A stretch of DNA of 6,264 nucleotides from Thermoplasmata archaeon (GCA_021850835.1 JAJZKS010000110.1:1-6264); one strand, 5' to 3'. Positions 1 through 6,240 are shown, numbered from the stretch's first letter. Translations and numbers: made by a program. Notes: generated from the sequence alone by a model not told the origin.

Positions 1-2
1 TG

Positions 3-56
3 AATATCATGGAGTCAGGCGCAGGGTTCCTGTACAACATGCTGGCATACAACTGA
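3..56 (+). CDS. C-terminal end of an unidentified gene, cut by the window edge
   Basis: Reading frame 3 is open from the left edge and ends at a TGA at 54-56, giving the 17-residue tail NIMESGAGFLYNMLAYN. The other two forward frames do not end near a transcription stop signal. This one does: a hairpin and T-tract begin 11 bases after the stop, which is the main reason for calling it a real gene end. The tail is too short to identify a family, and no function is proposed. A 17-codon open frame could also occur by chance, so the call depends on the terminator next to it. Confidence 0.45.
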   Translation, partial: NIMESGAGFLYNMLAYN

Positions 57-66
57 GGTCTAAATC

Positions 67-120
67 TTGGCCCTTAGGGCCAAATTAAATTTTTTTTAAT
101 TTTTCTTTTATTTTTTTCTT
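67..120 (+). terminator. Hairpin followed by a long T-rich tract
   Basis: A perfect 7-bp inverted repeat TTGGCCC / GGGCCAA with loop TTA spans 67-83. A strongly T-rich stretch follows on the + strand, including runs of eight, five, four and seven T between 90 and 120 and continuing to about 137. Archaeal RNA polymerase terminates on T-rich tracts, with or without a hairpin. The signal sits just after the stop codon at 54-56 and before the next gene at 161, so it most likely ends the upstream transcript. Its last part may also serve as the AT-rich promoter region of the next gene. Confidence 0.7.
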
Positions 121-128
121 TTGAATAA

Positions 129-140
129 GCCTTTTTTAAC
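129..140 (+). promoter_or_regulatory. Possible TATA box for the gene starting at 161
   Basis: The sequence CTTTTTTAAC lies about 26 bases upstream of the TTG at 161, which is the spacing expected for an archaeal TATA box driving a leaderless transcript. No Shine-Dalgarno sequence precedes the TTG, which agrees with a leaderless start. The whole region is T-rich, so the exact box is uncertain. Confidence 0.3.
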
Positions 141-160
141 TGGATTCCTATTACTCGTCA

Positions 161-754
161 TTGGTAAAGGTCAGATATGCCACAGAACCGAGGCGAGCCA
201 GATACATCAGGCTCTTGAATAGTGCATTGAAGGGCAGATTGTTCAAGGTAGCAATTTTCGTGTTCCTAGTTGGAATATCAATGGTCATCTCATCGTTTCA
301 GATCCAGGGCATTTATTACTACCAGAACAACACTACTTCAAAAGCATTAGTGGGAAGTGGCCAGAATAATTCAGTAGAATTCTCAATGCTTTCCGGCTCT
401 CCTTTCAACATAAGCTTTACAGGCATTCCCAATGGAGCAGTCGTGCACTACACAGCATATACTGTCGCGCAAGTTGAAGAAAATGGCCTTCCAGTGGTAA
501 TAAAGAATTTTGCCTTCTCCGGCAATGCAACCGAGAATACTGTAGTTCACATCGGTTCATATTCAAGTTCCCAGAATTTCCAGATGGTCCTCAGCTCTGA
601 TTACATATCACCATTCAATGTAACTGTTCTAGCTCAGCAGAATATCCCCCGCAATATTCCTTCCAATTACTACCTGGGATTTCCAGGTGCATTTGTAGTG
701 GTGGTTGGTGCCATAGCCCTTGCAGTTTCCATAACTAAGGCCAGAAGCAATTAG
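161..754 (+). CDS. Membrane protein with two terminal helices and an exposed, probably glycosylated domain; function unknown
   Basis: The 197-residue product has a basic N-terminus (R5, R11, R12, R14, R17), a hydrophobic helix at about 29-46, a polar region at about 48-170 rich in Ser, Asn, Thr and Val, and a second helix at about 172-191 followed by the short basic tail TKARSN. Positive residues on the outer side of both helices place both termini in the cytoplasm and the middle domain outside. That domain contains N-X-S/T sequons at N56, N57, N69, N83, N122 and N153, which fits archaeal surface N-glycosylation. Alternating polar and hydrophobic residues suggest mostly beta structure. The start is TTG: no ATG or GTG lies in frame upstream after the stop at 137-139, and the first in-frame ATG (281) would cut into the first helix. 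Other TTG codons at 215 and 230 are possible starts. I do not recognise the family. The gene converges on the transporter operon, so the two are not co-transcribed. Confidence 0.72.
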   Translation: MVKVRYATEPRRARYIRLLNSALKGRLFKVAIFVFLVGISMVISSFQIQGIYYYQNNTTSKALVGSGQNNSVEFSMLSGSPFNISFTGIPNGAVVHYTAYTVAQVEENGLPVVIKNFAFSGNATENTVVHIGSYSSSQNFQMVLSSDYISPFNVTVLAQQNIPRNIPSNYYLGFPGAFVVVVGAIALAVSITKARSN

Positions 755-756
755 AA

Positions 757-786
757 AAAGAAAGAGACTATGGGCTCTGTTTCTTT
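757..786. terminator. Hairpin shared by two convergent gene ends
   Basis: The arms AAAGAAA (757-763) and TTTCTTT (780-786) are perfectly complementary. Inside them GAG (764-766) can pair with CTC (775-777). The element covers the 13-base gap between the convergent stop codons and the last codons of the minus-strand gene. Read on the minus strand it is followed by TTCT-rich sequence (down to about 751), and on the + strand by T-rich sequence (to about 793). It could act as a weak bidirectional terminator, but the stem is mostly A-T and the T-tracts are short. Confidence 0.4.
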
Positions 787-1145
787 ATTTCCTTCTCCAT
801 GGCAATGAGGCTTCCTTTTTTCCAGATCCTCCTGAAGCCTTTTATTTCAAGGTAAATTAGAAGCAATTCAAGGAAAATGATCAACATCACCACGTAGATT
901 GTATAAAGTAGATTTAGAGAACTCGGAACTATGGATAACAGATCGAATCCGCTGTAAGGAAGAATGAATCGTATACTTGGAATGAGGACACCATCAAGGA
1001 AAACACACCCTACTAAGTAGAAGCCCCGGAAAAAATCATCAAAAATATAAAGAAAAAGACCTCTTTTGGTAAGGTCTTTTGAAGTCAGCTCCTTATCCTG
1101 GGGATTAGGCTCATCTCTGTAGGATACTTTCAGCTGTTTCGACAT
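768..1145 (-). CDS. Small two-helix membrane protein, last gene of the transporter operon; function unknown
   Basis: With the ATG at 1145 the product has 125 residues: a charged, hydrophilic N-terminus of about 30 residues, a hydrophobic segment at about 41-63, a second helix at about 78-100 very rich in Leu and Ile and containing E93 and E100, and a basic C-terminal tail (KGFRRIWKKG, then KEIKK). An upstream in-frame ATG at 1178 would give 136 residues but would deepen the overlap with dppF from 35 to 68 bases. Neither start has a good Shine-Dalgarno sequence; only a weak CCGGTT precedes 1145. The overlap with dppF implies co-transcription and perhaps translational coupling, so a role linked to the ABC importer is likely by context, for example as an accessory or stabilising subunit. 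Sequence alone gives no function, and I do not recognise the family. Confidence 0.68.
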   Translation of the reverse strand: MSKQLKVSYRDEPNPQDKELTSKDLTKRGLFLYIFDDFFRGFYLVGCVFLDGVLIPSIRFILPYSGFDLLSIVPSSLNLLYTIYVVMLIIFLELLLIYLEIKGFRRIWKKGSLIAMEKEIKKQSP

Positions 1146-2559
1146 GTTTTGAACCGGTTTTGGCCTGTTCCCCCTCATATAGAAGGCAGGAGACGAAATG
1201 GTCCTTCCTGTATTCCCGAAGGTGAGGGGTGGAAGGCTTGATCATCTTCATCTGTATTCTTGTGCCGGAGGCATCCTTTTCTATTGATGATATTGCTTCA
1301 AACCTTACATTCTTTGGCAGGGTTTTTTCCTTGTCAACCAGGTTCCGCACAATCTCCAGGTGTTCATTGCTAACTGGGCTTCTGAAGATGACATCTATTG
1401 TGAGGGCTGCCTCATCTAGGAGGATTTCACTGATCTGCGGAATAGAAGCAGCTTCAGGATTCCTGTATTCATCAAACATCTGCTTCAGCGGTTCCTCCAT
1501 ATCCCTTGGGGACCATCCGCATGTTCTCATGGCCTCAAGGCATCTTGGGTGGAAATGGCAACCCTGCGGTGGATTTGAAGGGCTCGGGATTTCTCCTCCC
1601 AATATGATCCTGTCACGTTTCCTGCTGGGATCCGGTACTGGAATTGCTGACAGGAGTGCCTTTGTGTAAGGGTGCAGCATAGCACTGAACAGATTATCAG
1701 TGTCGGCAAGTTCCACAATCTTGCCAAGATACATCACTGCAACTCTGTTGGACATCAGTTTTATTACGCTTAGATTGTGTGAAATAAAGAGGAAAGACAT
1801 GTCCCTTCTGGTCTGAATATCCTTCATTATGTTGAGGATCTGAGCCTGAACTGATACATCAAGTGCTGAAGTCGGCTCATCCAGCACAAGCATCTTTGGT
1901 TCTATTGAAAGTGCTCTTGCAATACCGATTCTCTGCCTCTGGCCACCGCTGAACTCGTGCGGGAATCTGTAAAGGTGGTCCTCGCTTAGACCAATTTCCT
2001 GAATGAGCGAATTAAGCTTTTCATCTATCTCTTCACCTGACATCTTGGAAAGGAGTTTCATTGGTTCGGAGATAATGTCTTTGACCAGTTTCCTTGGGTC
2101 AAGGGAACCGAATGGGTCCTGGAAAACAGGTTGAATGTCTGCCCTGATTTTCCTCAGATCCTTATCCTTCATTCTGGTGAGTGAATATTTCTCCCTTAGA
2201 GGCTCAAGTTCCTCCAGAATCTTCTTCAGTTCTTCCAGGTCATTCTCCGTAGGATTCTCCTTGCTATCAAGATCCAGAGCCCTGTCCTCGAGGTCAGTTA
2301 TCTGATCCATGACTTCCTTTGGAAGGTTGAAAAATATGTCTCCTGCAGTAGCCCTGAACAACCTGAGTATGGTTTTGCCCATGGTTGTTTTTCCACAGCC
2401 TGTTTCTCCCACGATACCAAGAGTCTCTCCTTTCCTGAGGGAAAAGGAAACATCATCCAGCGCTTTAACGTATCCAGTTGTTCTGAACAGTGCTGTAATA
2501 TCATAGTATTTTTTTAATCTGGAAACATACAGAATTTTTTCTTTCTCACTGTGGGACAT
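1111..2559 (-). CDS. dppF: Dpp/Opp-type ABC importer ATPase, DppF-like, with acidic and C-terminal insertions
   Basis: This 482-residue protein is one of the two cytoplasmic ATPases that power the importer. In order it shows Walker A GETGCGKTT (51-59), the Q-loop in PVFQDPFGSLDP (Q147), signature FSGGQRQR (203-210), Walker B MLVLDEPT (D227, E228), D-loop SALD (231-234) and His-loop H261. The family's C-terminal oligopeptide domain follows: HPYTKALLSAIP (296-307), then GCHFHPRC. The cysteines C334, C340, C347 and C458 match the four-cysteine C-terminal motif that in some Dpp ATPases binds a [4Fe-4S] cluster. It is longer than typical DppF (about 320-340 residues) for two reasons: about 45 extra, strongly acidic residues between Walker A and the Q-loop (roughly 80-128), and about 90 extra residues between C347 and C458. 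The start is firm: GGAGG lies six bases before the ATG. The first 14 bases overlap the end of dppD. Peptide is the default substrate class, but sugars are possible. Confidence 0.93.
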   Translation of the reverse strand: MSHSEKEKILYVSRLKKYYDITALFRTTGYVKALDDVSFSLRKGETLGIVGETGCGKTTMGKTILRLFRATAGDIFFNLPKEVMDQITDLEDRALDLDSKENPTENDLEELKKILEELEPLREKYSLTRMKDKDLRKIRADIQPVFQDPFGSLDPRKLVKDIISEPMKLLSKMSGEEIDEKLNSLIQEIGLSEDHLYRFPHEFSGGQRQRIGIARALSIEPKMLVLDEPTSALDVSVQAQILNIMKDIQTRRDMSFLFISHNLSVIKLMSNRVAVMYLGKIVELADTDNLFSAMLHPYTKALLSAIPVPDPSRKRDRIILGGEIPSPSNPPQGCHFHPRCLEAMRTCGWSPRDMEEPLKQMFDEYRNPEAASIPQISEILLDEAALTIDVIFRSPVSNEHLEIVRNLVDKEKTLPKNVRFEAISSIEKDASGTRIQMKMIKPSTPHLREYRKDHFVSCLLYEGEQAKTGSKHVETAESILQR

Positions 2560-4132
2560 AAGATTCCTCCGTTTCTTCTGAATACAGGAAGCAGGCCACC
2601 CTACGGCCTTTCTGCCCCTCTAGATCCACCAGTTTCGGTTTCTTAACTGAACATATTTCCATCTTAAACTGGCATCTCGGGTGGAATCTGCATCCTGATG
2701 GCGGTGTTATAAGGTTTGGCACCGAGCCCTGAATTGAAGGCAACTTCTCATCAGGCTTTAGTTTCTGGTCGATCCTTGGCAAAGAGGCAAGGAGCCCTGT
2801 GGTATAAGGGTGCTTGGGATCTGAAAAGATGTCTGCTACAGGCGCCTCCTCAACCAGGTTCCCTGCATACATAACACCTACTCTGTCACACATTTCGGCA
2901 ATGACAGCCAGGTCGTGGGTGATAAACAGGATAGAAGATCCTGTGAAAGTCCTGAGGTCCCGGATAAGGTCAAGAATCTGTGCCTGTGTTGTTACATCAA
3001 GTGCTGTGGTTGGCTCATCTGCAATTAGCATTTTCGGGTTTGCCGAAAGGGCCATTGCGATCATGGCCCTCTGCTGCATTCCTCCACTGAGTTCATGGGG
3101 AAATGCATCGTATACCCTAACCGGGTCAGAAATGTTGACGGTTTCGAGAAGCTCGATCCCTCTCCTCCTTGCAGCCTCCCTGAAGGGCTTCTCTGTTCTC
3201 TTCTTGAAAAACCGCCTTGCGAATCTGTAACTTGAGAAATTCCTGTTAATTTCACTCTTCAATGCTGAAATCTTTGCCTGGAAGTTGCTTATTGCATCTC
3301 TGTTTCCAGTGTTTTCAGCCTCAAGTAGCTTTAGATTAAGATCAACAAGCTGATCCTGCATCCTGAAGTAGTCTCTTGCAGTTACCATTTGCTGAACATT
3401 GGGAAAGGTTTTTGCTTCTTCTACTACCCTTCTTATCTCTTTCACAAGTGAATTTTCATCTTCCGTGGATACGAATAGATCCCTCAGGCTGCTCTCCAGG
3501 TCTGGAATGGCATAATCCCTTGTCCACAGGTGAATTTGTGATTCCTTGTCGATGAGAGATTTCTGTGAATGCACAGATTTCACAAACTCAGAAATCTGGG
3601 CTTCATTGATTGTTTCCCTTCGGATGATGGAGTTTGCAATGTTGACTCTGGAGTGCAGGAGTATGGCTTCGCTGATCTGGTCGCCAATAGTTAGGACGGG
3701 ATTGAGGGCGAGGCCAGGCTCCTGGAAAATCATGGCAATCTTGTTTCCACGGATCTTTGAAATGATGGTGTTGTGCCGCTTAATCAGCCTGATCCTTCTT
3801 TTAATCTTCACATTGGTTTCGCTCTTCACTTTTATGGAAGCAAGCTTCTTCAGGTCACCAATGATGTTGAAACCATCAACAAATATCTTGCCGTCAACTA
3901 TTCGGCCCGGCGGGTCGATTATGAGGTCCATGATGGAAGTAGCAGTAACGCTTTTCCCGCAGCCACTTTCTCCAACAAGGCCCAGAACCTCTCCCTTTCT
4001 TATGCTCAATGACACGCCGTCTAATGCTTTAACAATGCCCTTCTGTGTAAAGAACTGGGTAACCAGATTTTCCACTTTCAGAAAGGGCTCTTCTGGCTTA
4101 TCCATTTTATTTTCTGTATCAAGTAACACCAT
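2546..4132 (-). CDS. dppD: Dpp/Opp-type ABC importer ATPase, DppD-like, with a large helical insertion
   Basis: This is the second cytoplasmic ATPase and the partner of DppF. With the ATG at 4132 it has 528 residues. Motifs in order: Walker A GESGCGKS (54-61), Q-loop MIFQEPG (Q137) followed by LNPVLTIGDQI, signature LSGGMQQR (348-355), Walker B MLIADEPTTALD (D372, E373), His-loop H406, and the C-terminal HPYTTGLLASLP (441-452). Cysteines C481, C487, C494 and C514 have the usual spacing of the probable Fe-S motif. Typical DppD has about 330 residues. Here about 145 extra residues (roughly 165-315), largely charged and helical, lie between the Q-loop and the signature, and about 25 extra basic residues (roughly 95-128) lie between Walker A and the Q-loop. 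The reading frame also allows a TTG at 4159, but the AAGGT six bases before the ATG decides for 4132. This leaves four bases after the dppC stop. All ATP-site residues are intact, so it should be active. Confidence 0.93.
   Translation of the reverse strand: MVLLDTENKMDKPEEPFLKVENLVTQFFTQKGIVKALDGVSLSIRKGEVLGLVGESGCGKSVTATSIMDLIIDPPGRIVDGKIFVDGFNIIGDLKKLASIKVKSETNVKIKRRIRLIKRHNTIISKIRGNKIAMIFQEPGLALNPVLTIGDQISEAILLHSRVNIANSIIRRETINEAQISEFVKSVHSQKSLIDKESQIHLWTRDYAIPDLESSLRDLFVSTEDENSLVKEIRRVVEEAKTFPNVQQMVTARDYFRMQDQLVDLNLKLLEAENTGNRDAISNFQAKISALKSEINRNFSSYRFARRFFKKRTEKPFREAARRRGIELLETVNISDPVRVYDAFPHELSGGMQQRAMIAMALSANPKMLIADEPTTALDVTTQAQILDLIRDLRTFTGSSILFITHDLAVIAEMCDRVGVMYAGNLVEEAPVADIFSDPKHPYTTGLLASLPRIDQKLKPDEKLPSIQGSVPNLITPPSGCRFHPRCQFKMEICSVKKPKLVDLEGQKGRRVACFLYSEETEESYVPQ
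2566..2570 (-). promoter_or_regulatory. Ribosome binding site of dppF, inside the dppD coding end
   Basis: On the minus strand GGAGG is followed by six bases (AATCTT) and then the ATG at 2559. This is a full match to the core archaeal Shine-Dalgarno sequence. It lies within the last codons of dppD, so ribosomes finishing dppD pass over it, which favours coupled translation of the two ATPases. Confidence 0.8.
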
Positions 4133-4136
4133 GAAT

Positions 4137-5087
4137 CTACCTTCTAAGTTTTGGATCAAGAACGTCTCTTAGGCCATCGCCCATGAGGTTCACAGCCACG
4201 ATGAAGATTAGCAGGAACACTCCAGGCACTAGAACTGGCCACCAGGTGCCATCTGCTAGAAAAGTCTGGCCCTGTGCAATCAAATTTCCAAGTTCAGGCA
4301 AATATCCGTTTTTGTTGAATCCAATGAAGTCTAATGTTGCAAGAATTCCAACAACACTTCCCAGGTCCAGCGATAACTGGACATAGATTGGAGATAGCAC
4401 ATTGGGCATTACATGCACAAATGCATTCCTCAATTTTGAGGAGCCCGAGGCGGTGGCTGCTTCAATGAAATTCTGGCTCCTTGTTGTAAGGGCAAGCCCT
4501 CTCGAAAACCTCGCATAACTCGGCCACCAAATTATGATGAGTGCAATGATGATCGTATTCATCGTTTCCCCAAGAACATAGGACATTGCTATTGCAAGCA
4601 CTAAGGTAGGGAAGCTGAAGAAGACATCTGTAACTCTCATAACCACTTCATCTATAAGTCCGCCAAAGTAACCAGATATGGTCCCCAGCAGAAGGCCAAT
4701 AAATAGTCCAGAGAAGACTATGAGAACAGAATAACCCAGGTCGTATTCCAGTGAAGCCAATATGACTGGAAACAGAGGTATTAGACTATATGTTGTACCA
4801 AGATAGTACCACCAGCCGCCCACAGTGGTTGGCGCTGTTGGAAGGGCTGATGTGGGGCTCCCTCCCGGGATCCAGTTAAGCATGCTGGTTATGTTTGAAA
4901 CACCAAGCCAGCTTGGATACACAACATCGAGAAGAGCGATCAGGAAGTAAATCATGGTAATGATGAAGCCTGTAAAAGCCAGTCTGTTGTGGATGAAGAG
5001 GCGCAGAGTATTCTTAGTATCCTCTATTCTCGGTCTCCTCTTCTTCGTAGCCATCATTTCCTTTAAGGGAACATTCAATTCAGCCAT
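4137..5087 (-). CDS. dppC: Dpp/Opp-type ABC importer permease, DppC-like
   Basis: This 316-residue integral membrane protein is one of the two channel subunits and would pair with DppB. The N-terminus is cytoplasmic and basic (KKRRPR, 15-20). Hydrophobic segments lie at about 36-54, 118-139, 156-173, 177-190, 233-253 and 284-302, the six helices expected for the family. The coupling loop that contacts the ATPases is present: EAATASGSSKLRNAF followed by VMPNV (209-230, with E209, A210, A211, G215 and P228). The C-terminus GDGLRDVLDPKLRR is the family ending. The outside loop after helix 1 is unusual: it is rich in Pro, Thr, Trp and Gly, and the usual LGTD..GRD signature is reduced to YYLGTT (95-100) with no GRD. 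The start is supported by AGGTGAT six bases upstream. The gene begins 13 bases after dppB ends and stops four bases before dppD. Confidence 0.93.
   Translation of the reverse strand: MAELNVPLKEMMATKKRRPRIEDTKNTLRLFIHNRLAFTGFIITMIYFLIALLDVVYPSWLGVSNITSMLNWIPGGSPTSALPTAPTTVGGWWYYLGTTYSLIPLFPVILASLEYDLGYSVLIVFSGLFIGLLLGTISGYFGGLIDEVVMRVTDVFFSFPTLVLAIAMSYVLGETMNTIIIALIIIWWPSYARFSRGLALTTRSQNFIEAATASGSSKLRNAFVHVMPNVLSPIYVQLSLDLGSVVGILATLDFIGFNKNGYLPELGNLIAQGQTFLADGTWWPVLVPGVFLLIFIVAVNLMGDGLRDVLDPKLRR
4139..4145 (-). promoter_or_regulatory. Ribosome binding site that sets the dppD start at 4132
   Basis: On the minus strand AGAAGGT is followed by AGATTC and the ATG at 4132. The site includes the first base of the dppC stop codon TAG (4139-4137). 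It supports the ATG over the TTG at 4159, which has no such site and would overlap dppC. Confidence 0.65.
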
Positions 5088-5093
5088 TTCTTC

Positions 5094-5100
5094 ATCACCT
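5094..5100 (-). promoter_or_regulatory. Ribosome binding site of dppC
   Basis: On the minus strand AGGTGAT is followed by GAAGAA and the ATG at 5087. It is a long match to the archaeal consensus GGAGGTGAT and sits just after the dppB stop at 5103-5101, supporting the first methionine over M11 and M12. Confidence 0.8.
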
Positions 5101-6117
5101 TCAATACCTAATCCTCGGGTCGATCATCGCATAAATGATATCCACAATGAGGTTGGTAATCATAAGCACAACACCGAAGATCAATGTAGTGCTGATGATT
5201 CCGTATACCTGCTGTGTCAGCAGGGCGTTTACTTCCAGGAAACCCATTCCTGGATACAGGAACACATATTCAACAACCACGCTGCCGTTGAGAAGGAATG
5301 CAATTAGGAGCCCCATGACGGTGATGGTGGGTATAAGCGCATTCTTCCTGACATGCTTCTTAATGACAAGTTTTTCAGGCACTCCCTTGGCCCTGGCTGT
5401 CTTAACGAAATCCATTCTTGAATTATCAACCATGCCCGCCCTGACAAACCTCAATATGCCTGCAAGCAGCCCGTAAGTCAGTGTCAGGACTGGAAGGACT
5501 ATGTGCATGAAGCCATCCCATGCAAGGCCCAGATTGCCGTGCAATAGGGCATCGAATATGAAAAGGTGAGTGGGCGTGGTATACTGGCCAGTAAACCAGG
5601 ATGGTGTTGGAACGGGGATGCTGAAGGGATTGAATGAACCAGTCAATGGGAATACCCCAACCGGATTCCCCAATATCACTCCCTGGCCAAAAACAATCTG
5701 CAGAAGCAGGGCGAGCCAGAAAGAAGGTATGGCATAACCGGTAAGTGTGAAGACTCTGCCGAACTGGTCTGCGAATGAATTGGGCTTGGAACCTATGTAG
5801 GTTCCAACTGGAATGGATATTGCCACGGAAAGAAGTACGGCAAAAATGTCCAGCTGTATAGTGTTGGGCAATGCCAGACCTATTGCATCTATCACAGAGG
5901 AGGGATATCCCTGCAGAGCCATGATCCCCCAGTTGCCCTTAAGCAGGTTAGTTACATAGTGGAAGTACCATACCACTGGATTTGGGCTTATGCCCAGCAA
6001 AATCATTGCCTTTTTGATCTGTTCAGCGTGTGATAGCGGGCTGTGCGGGTTGTAATATGGTGAAGTAAGCGATGAGATTGGGATTGCACTCATCAAAATA
6101 AAAACAAACAGGGTCAA
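5101..6117 (-). CDS. dppB: Dpp/Opp-type ABC importer permease, DppB-like; 5' end irregular
   Basis: This is the first channel subunit, 338 residues from the TTG at 6117. It has the family's coupling loop, DFVKTARAKGVPEKLVIKKH then RNALIP (236-263), the YPGMGFLE turn (288-295) and the ending MIDPRIRY. Hydrophobic segments lie at the N-terminus and at about 88-107, 123-145, 205-225, 262-285 and 309-330. An outside region of about 70 residues follows helix 1, as is normal for DppB. The start is doubtful. The in-frame codons just upstream (6138-6118) encode IIPTALG, which continues into LTLFVF and matches the conserved first helix of DppB proteins, yet there is no in-frame ATG, GTG or TTG before the TAG at 6171-6169. 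The nearest ATG codons (6194, 6167) lie in another frame. The true N-terminus is therefore probably upstream, reached through a one-base indel, a frameshift or an ATT start. No Shine-Dalgarno sequence precedes it, as expected for a leaderless first gene. Confidence 0.88.
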   Translation of the reverse strand: MTLFVFILMSAIPISSLTSPYYNPHSPLSHAEQIKKAMILLGISPNPVVWYFHYVTNLLKGNWGIMALQGYPSSVIDAIGLALPNTIQLDIFAVLLSVAISIPVGTYIGSKPNSFADQFGRVFTLTGYAIPSFWLALLLQIVFGQGVILGNPVGVFPLTGSFNPFSIPVPTPSWFTGQYTTPTHLFIFDALLHGNLGLAWDGFMHIVLPVLTLTYGLLAGILRFVRAGMVDNSRMDFVKTARAKGVPEKLVIKKHVRKNALIPTITVMGLLIAFLLNGSVVVEYVFLYPGMGFLEVNALLTQQVYGIISTTLIFGVVLMITNLIVDIIYAMIDPRIRY

Positions 6118-6190
6118 CCCCAGGGCAGTAGGAATAATTACATAAACATTATATTCTTCTTTTGCATACTAATAAAGAGGATGCATGGTG

Positions 6191-6207
6191 TCATGGGAGA
6201 TCCATGA
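6191..6207. repeat. 6-bp inverted repeat TCATGG-N5-CCATGA upstream of dppB
   Basis: The arms TCATGG (6191-6196) and CCATGA (6202-6207) are perfect with a five-base spacer, the same spacer length as the repeat at 6220-6240. It lies where a transcript from the upstream candidate promoter would begin. It could be a regulator site or a small hairpin; the arms are short, so the call is weak. Confidence 0.25.
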
Positions 6208-6219
6208 ACAGGTTGTTTT

Positions 6220-6232
6220 CTATAGTTTTTTG
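6220..6232 (-). promoter_or_regulatory. Candidate BRE/TATA promoter of the dpp operon
   Basis: On the minus strand CAAAAAACTATAG resembles a purine-rich BRE followed by a TATA box. The centre of CTATAG is about 28 bases from the ATG at 6194, close to the spacing for a leaderless transcript. A second candidate, AAGAATATAATG (about 6158-6147), would put the RNA start near 6125, just ahead of the TTG at 6117. The sequence alone does not choose between them, but both lie in the only intergenic stretch upstream of the operon. Confidence 0.35.
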
Positions 6233-6240
6233 AACTATAG
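6220..6240. repeat. Perfect 8-bp inverted repeat upstream of dppB, possible operator
   Basis: The arms CTATAGTT (6220-6227) and AACTATAG (6233-6240) are separated by five bases. The repeat overlaps the candidate TATA element, so a dimeric regulator bound here could block or recruit the transcription machinery. CTATAG is itself palindromic and AT-rich, so chance cannot be ruled out. Confidence 0.4.

Noticed and set aside
1229..1669. Open frame of 146 codons on the + strand opposite dppF.
   Set aside because: It is antisense to the C-terminal domain of dppF, whose frame is supported by family motifs and the cysteine pattern.
1111..4132. Possibility that dppD and dppF are broken or fused because of their unusual lengths.
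   Set aside because: Each has one complete, ordered set of ATPase motifs, normal family sequence on both sides of every insertion, its own ribosome binding site and one uninterrupted frame.
3546..4172. Long open frame of 208 codons on the + strand opposite dppD.
   Set aside because: It lies wholly antisense to a gene with complete ABC ATPase motifs, and its translation shows no recognisable domain. It arises from the codon usage of dppD.
4954..5476. Two overlapping + strand open frames opposite dppC and dppB.
   Set aside because: Both are shadows of the permease genes, with no promoter, ribosome site or recognisable product.
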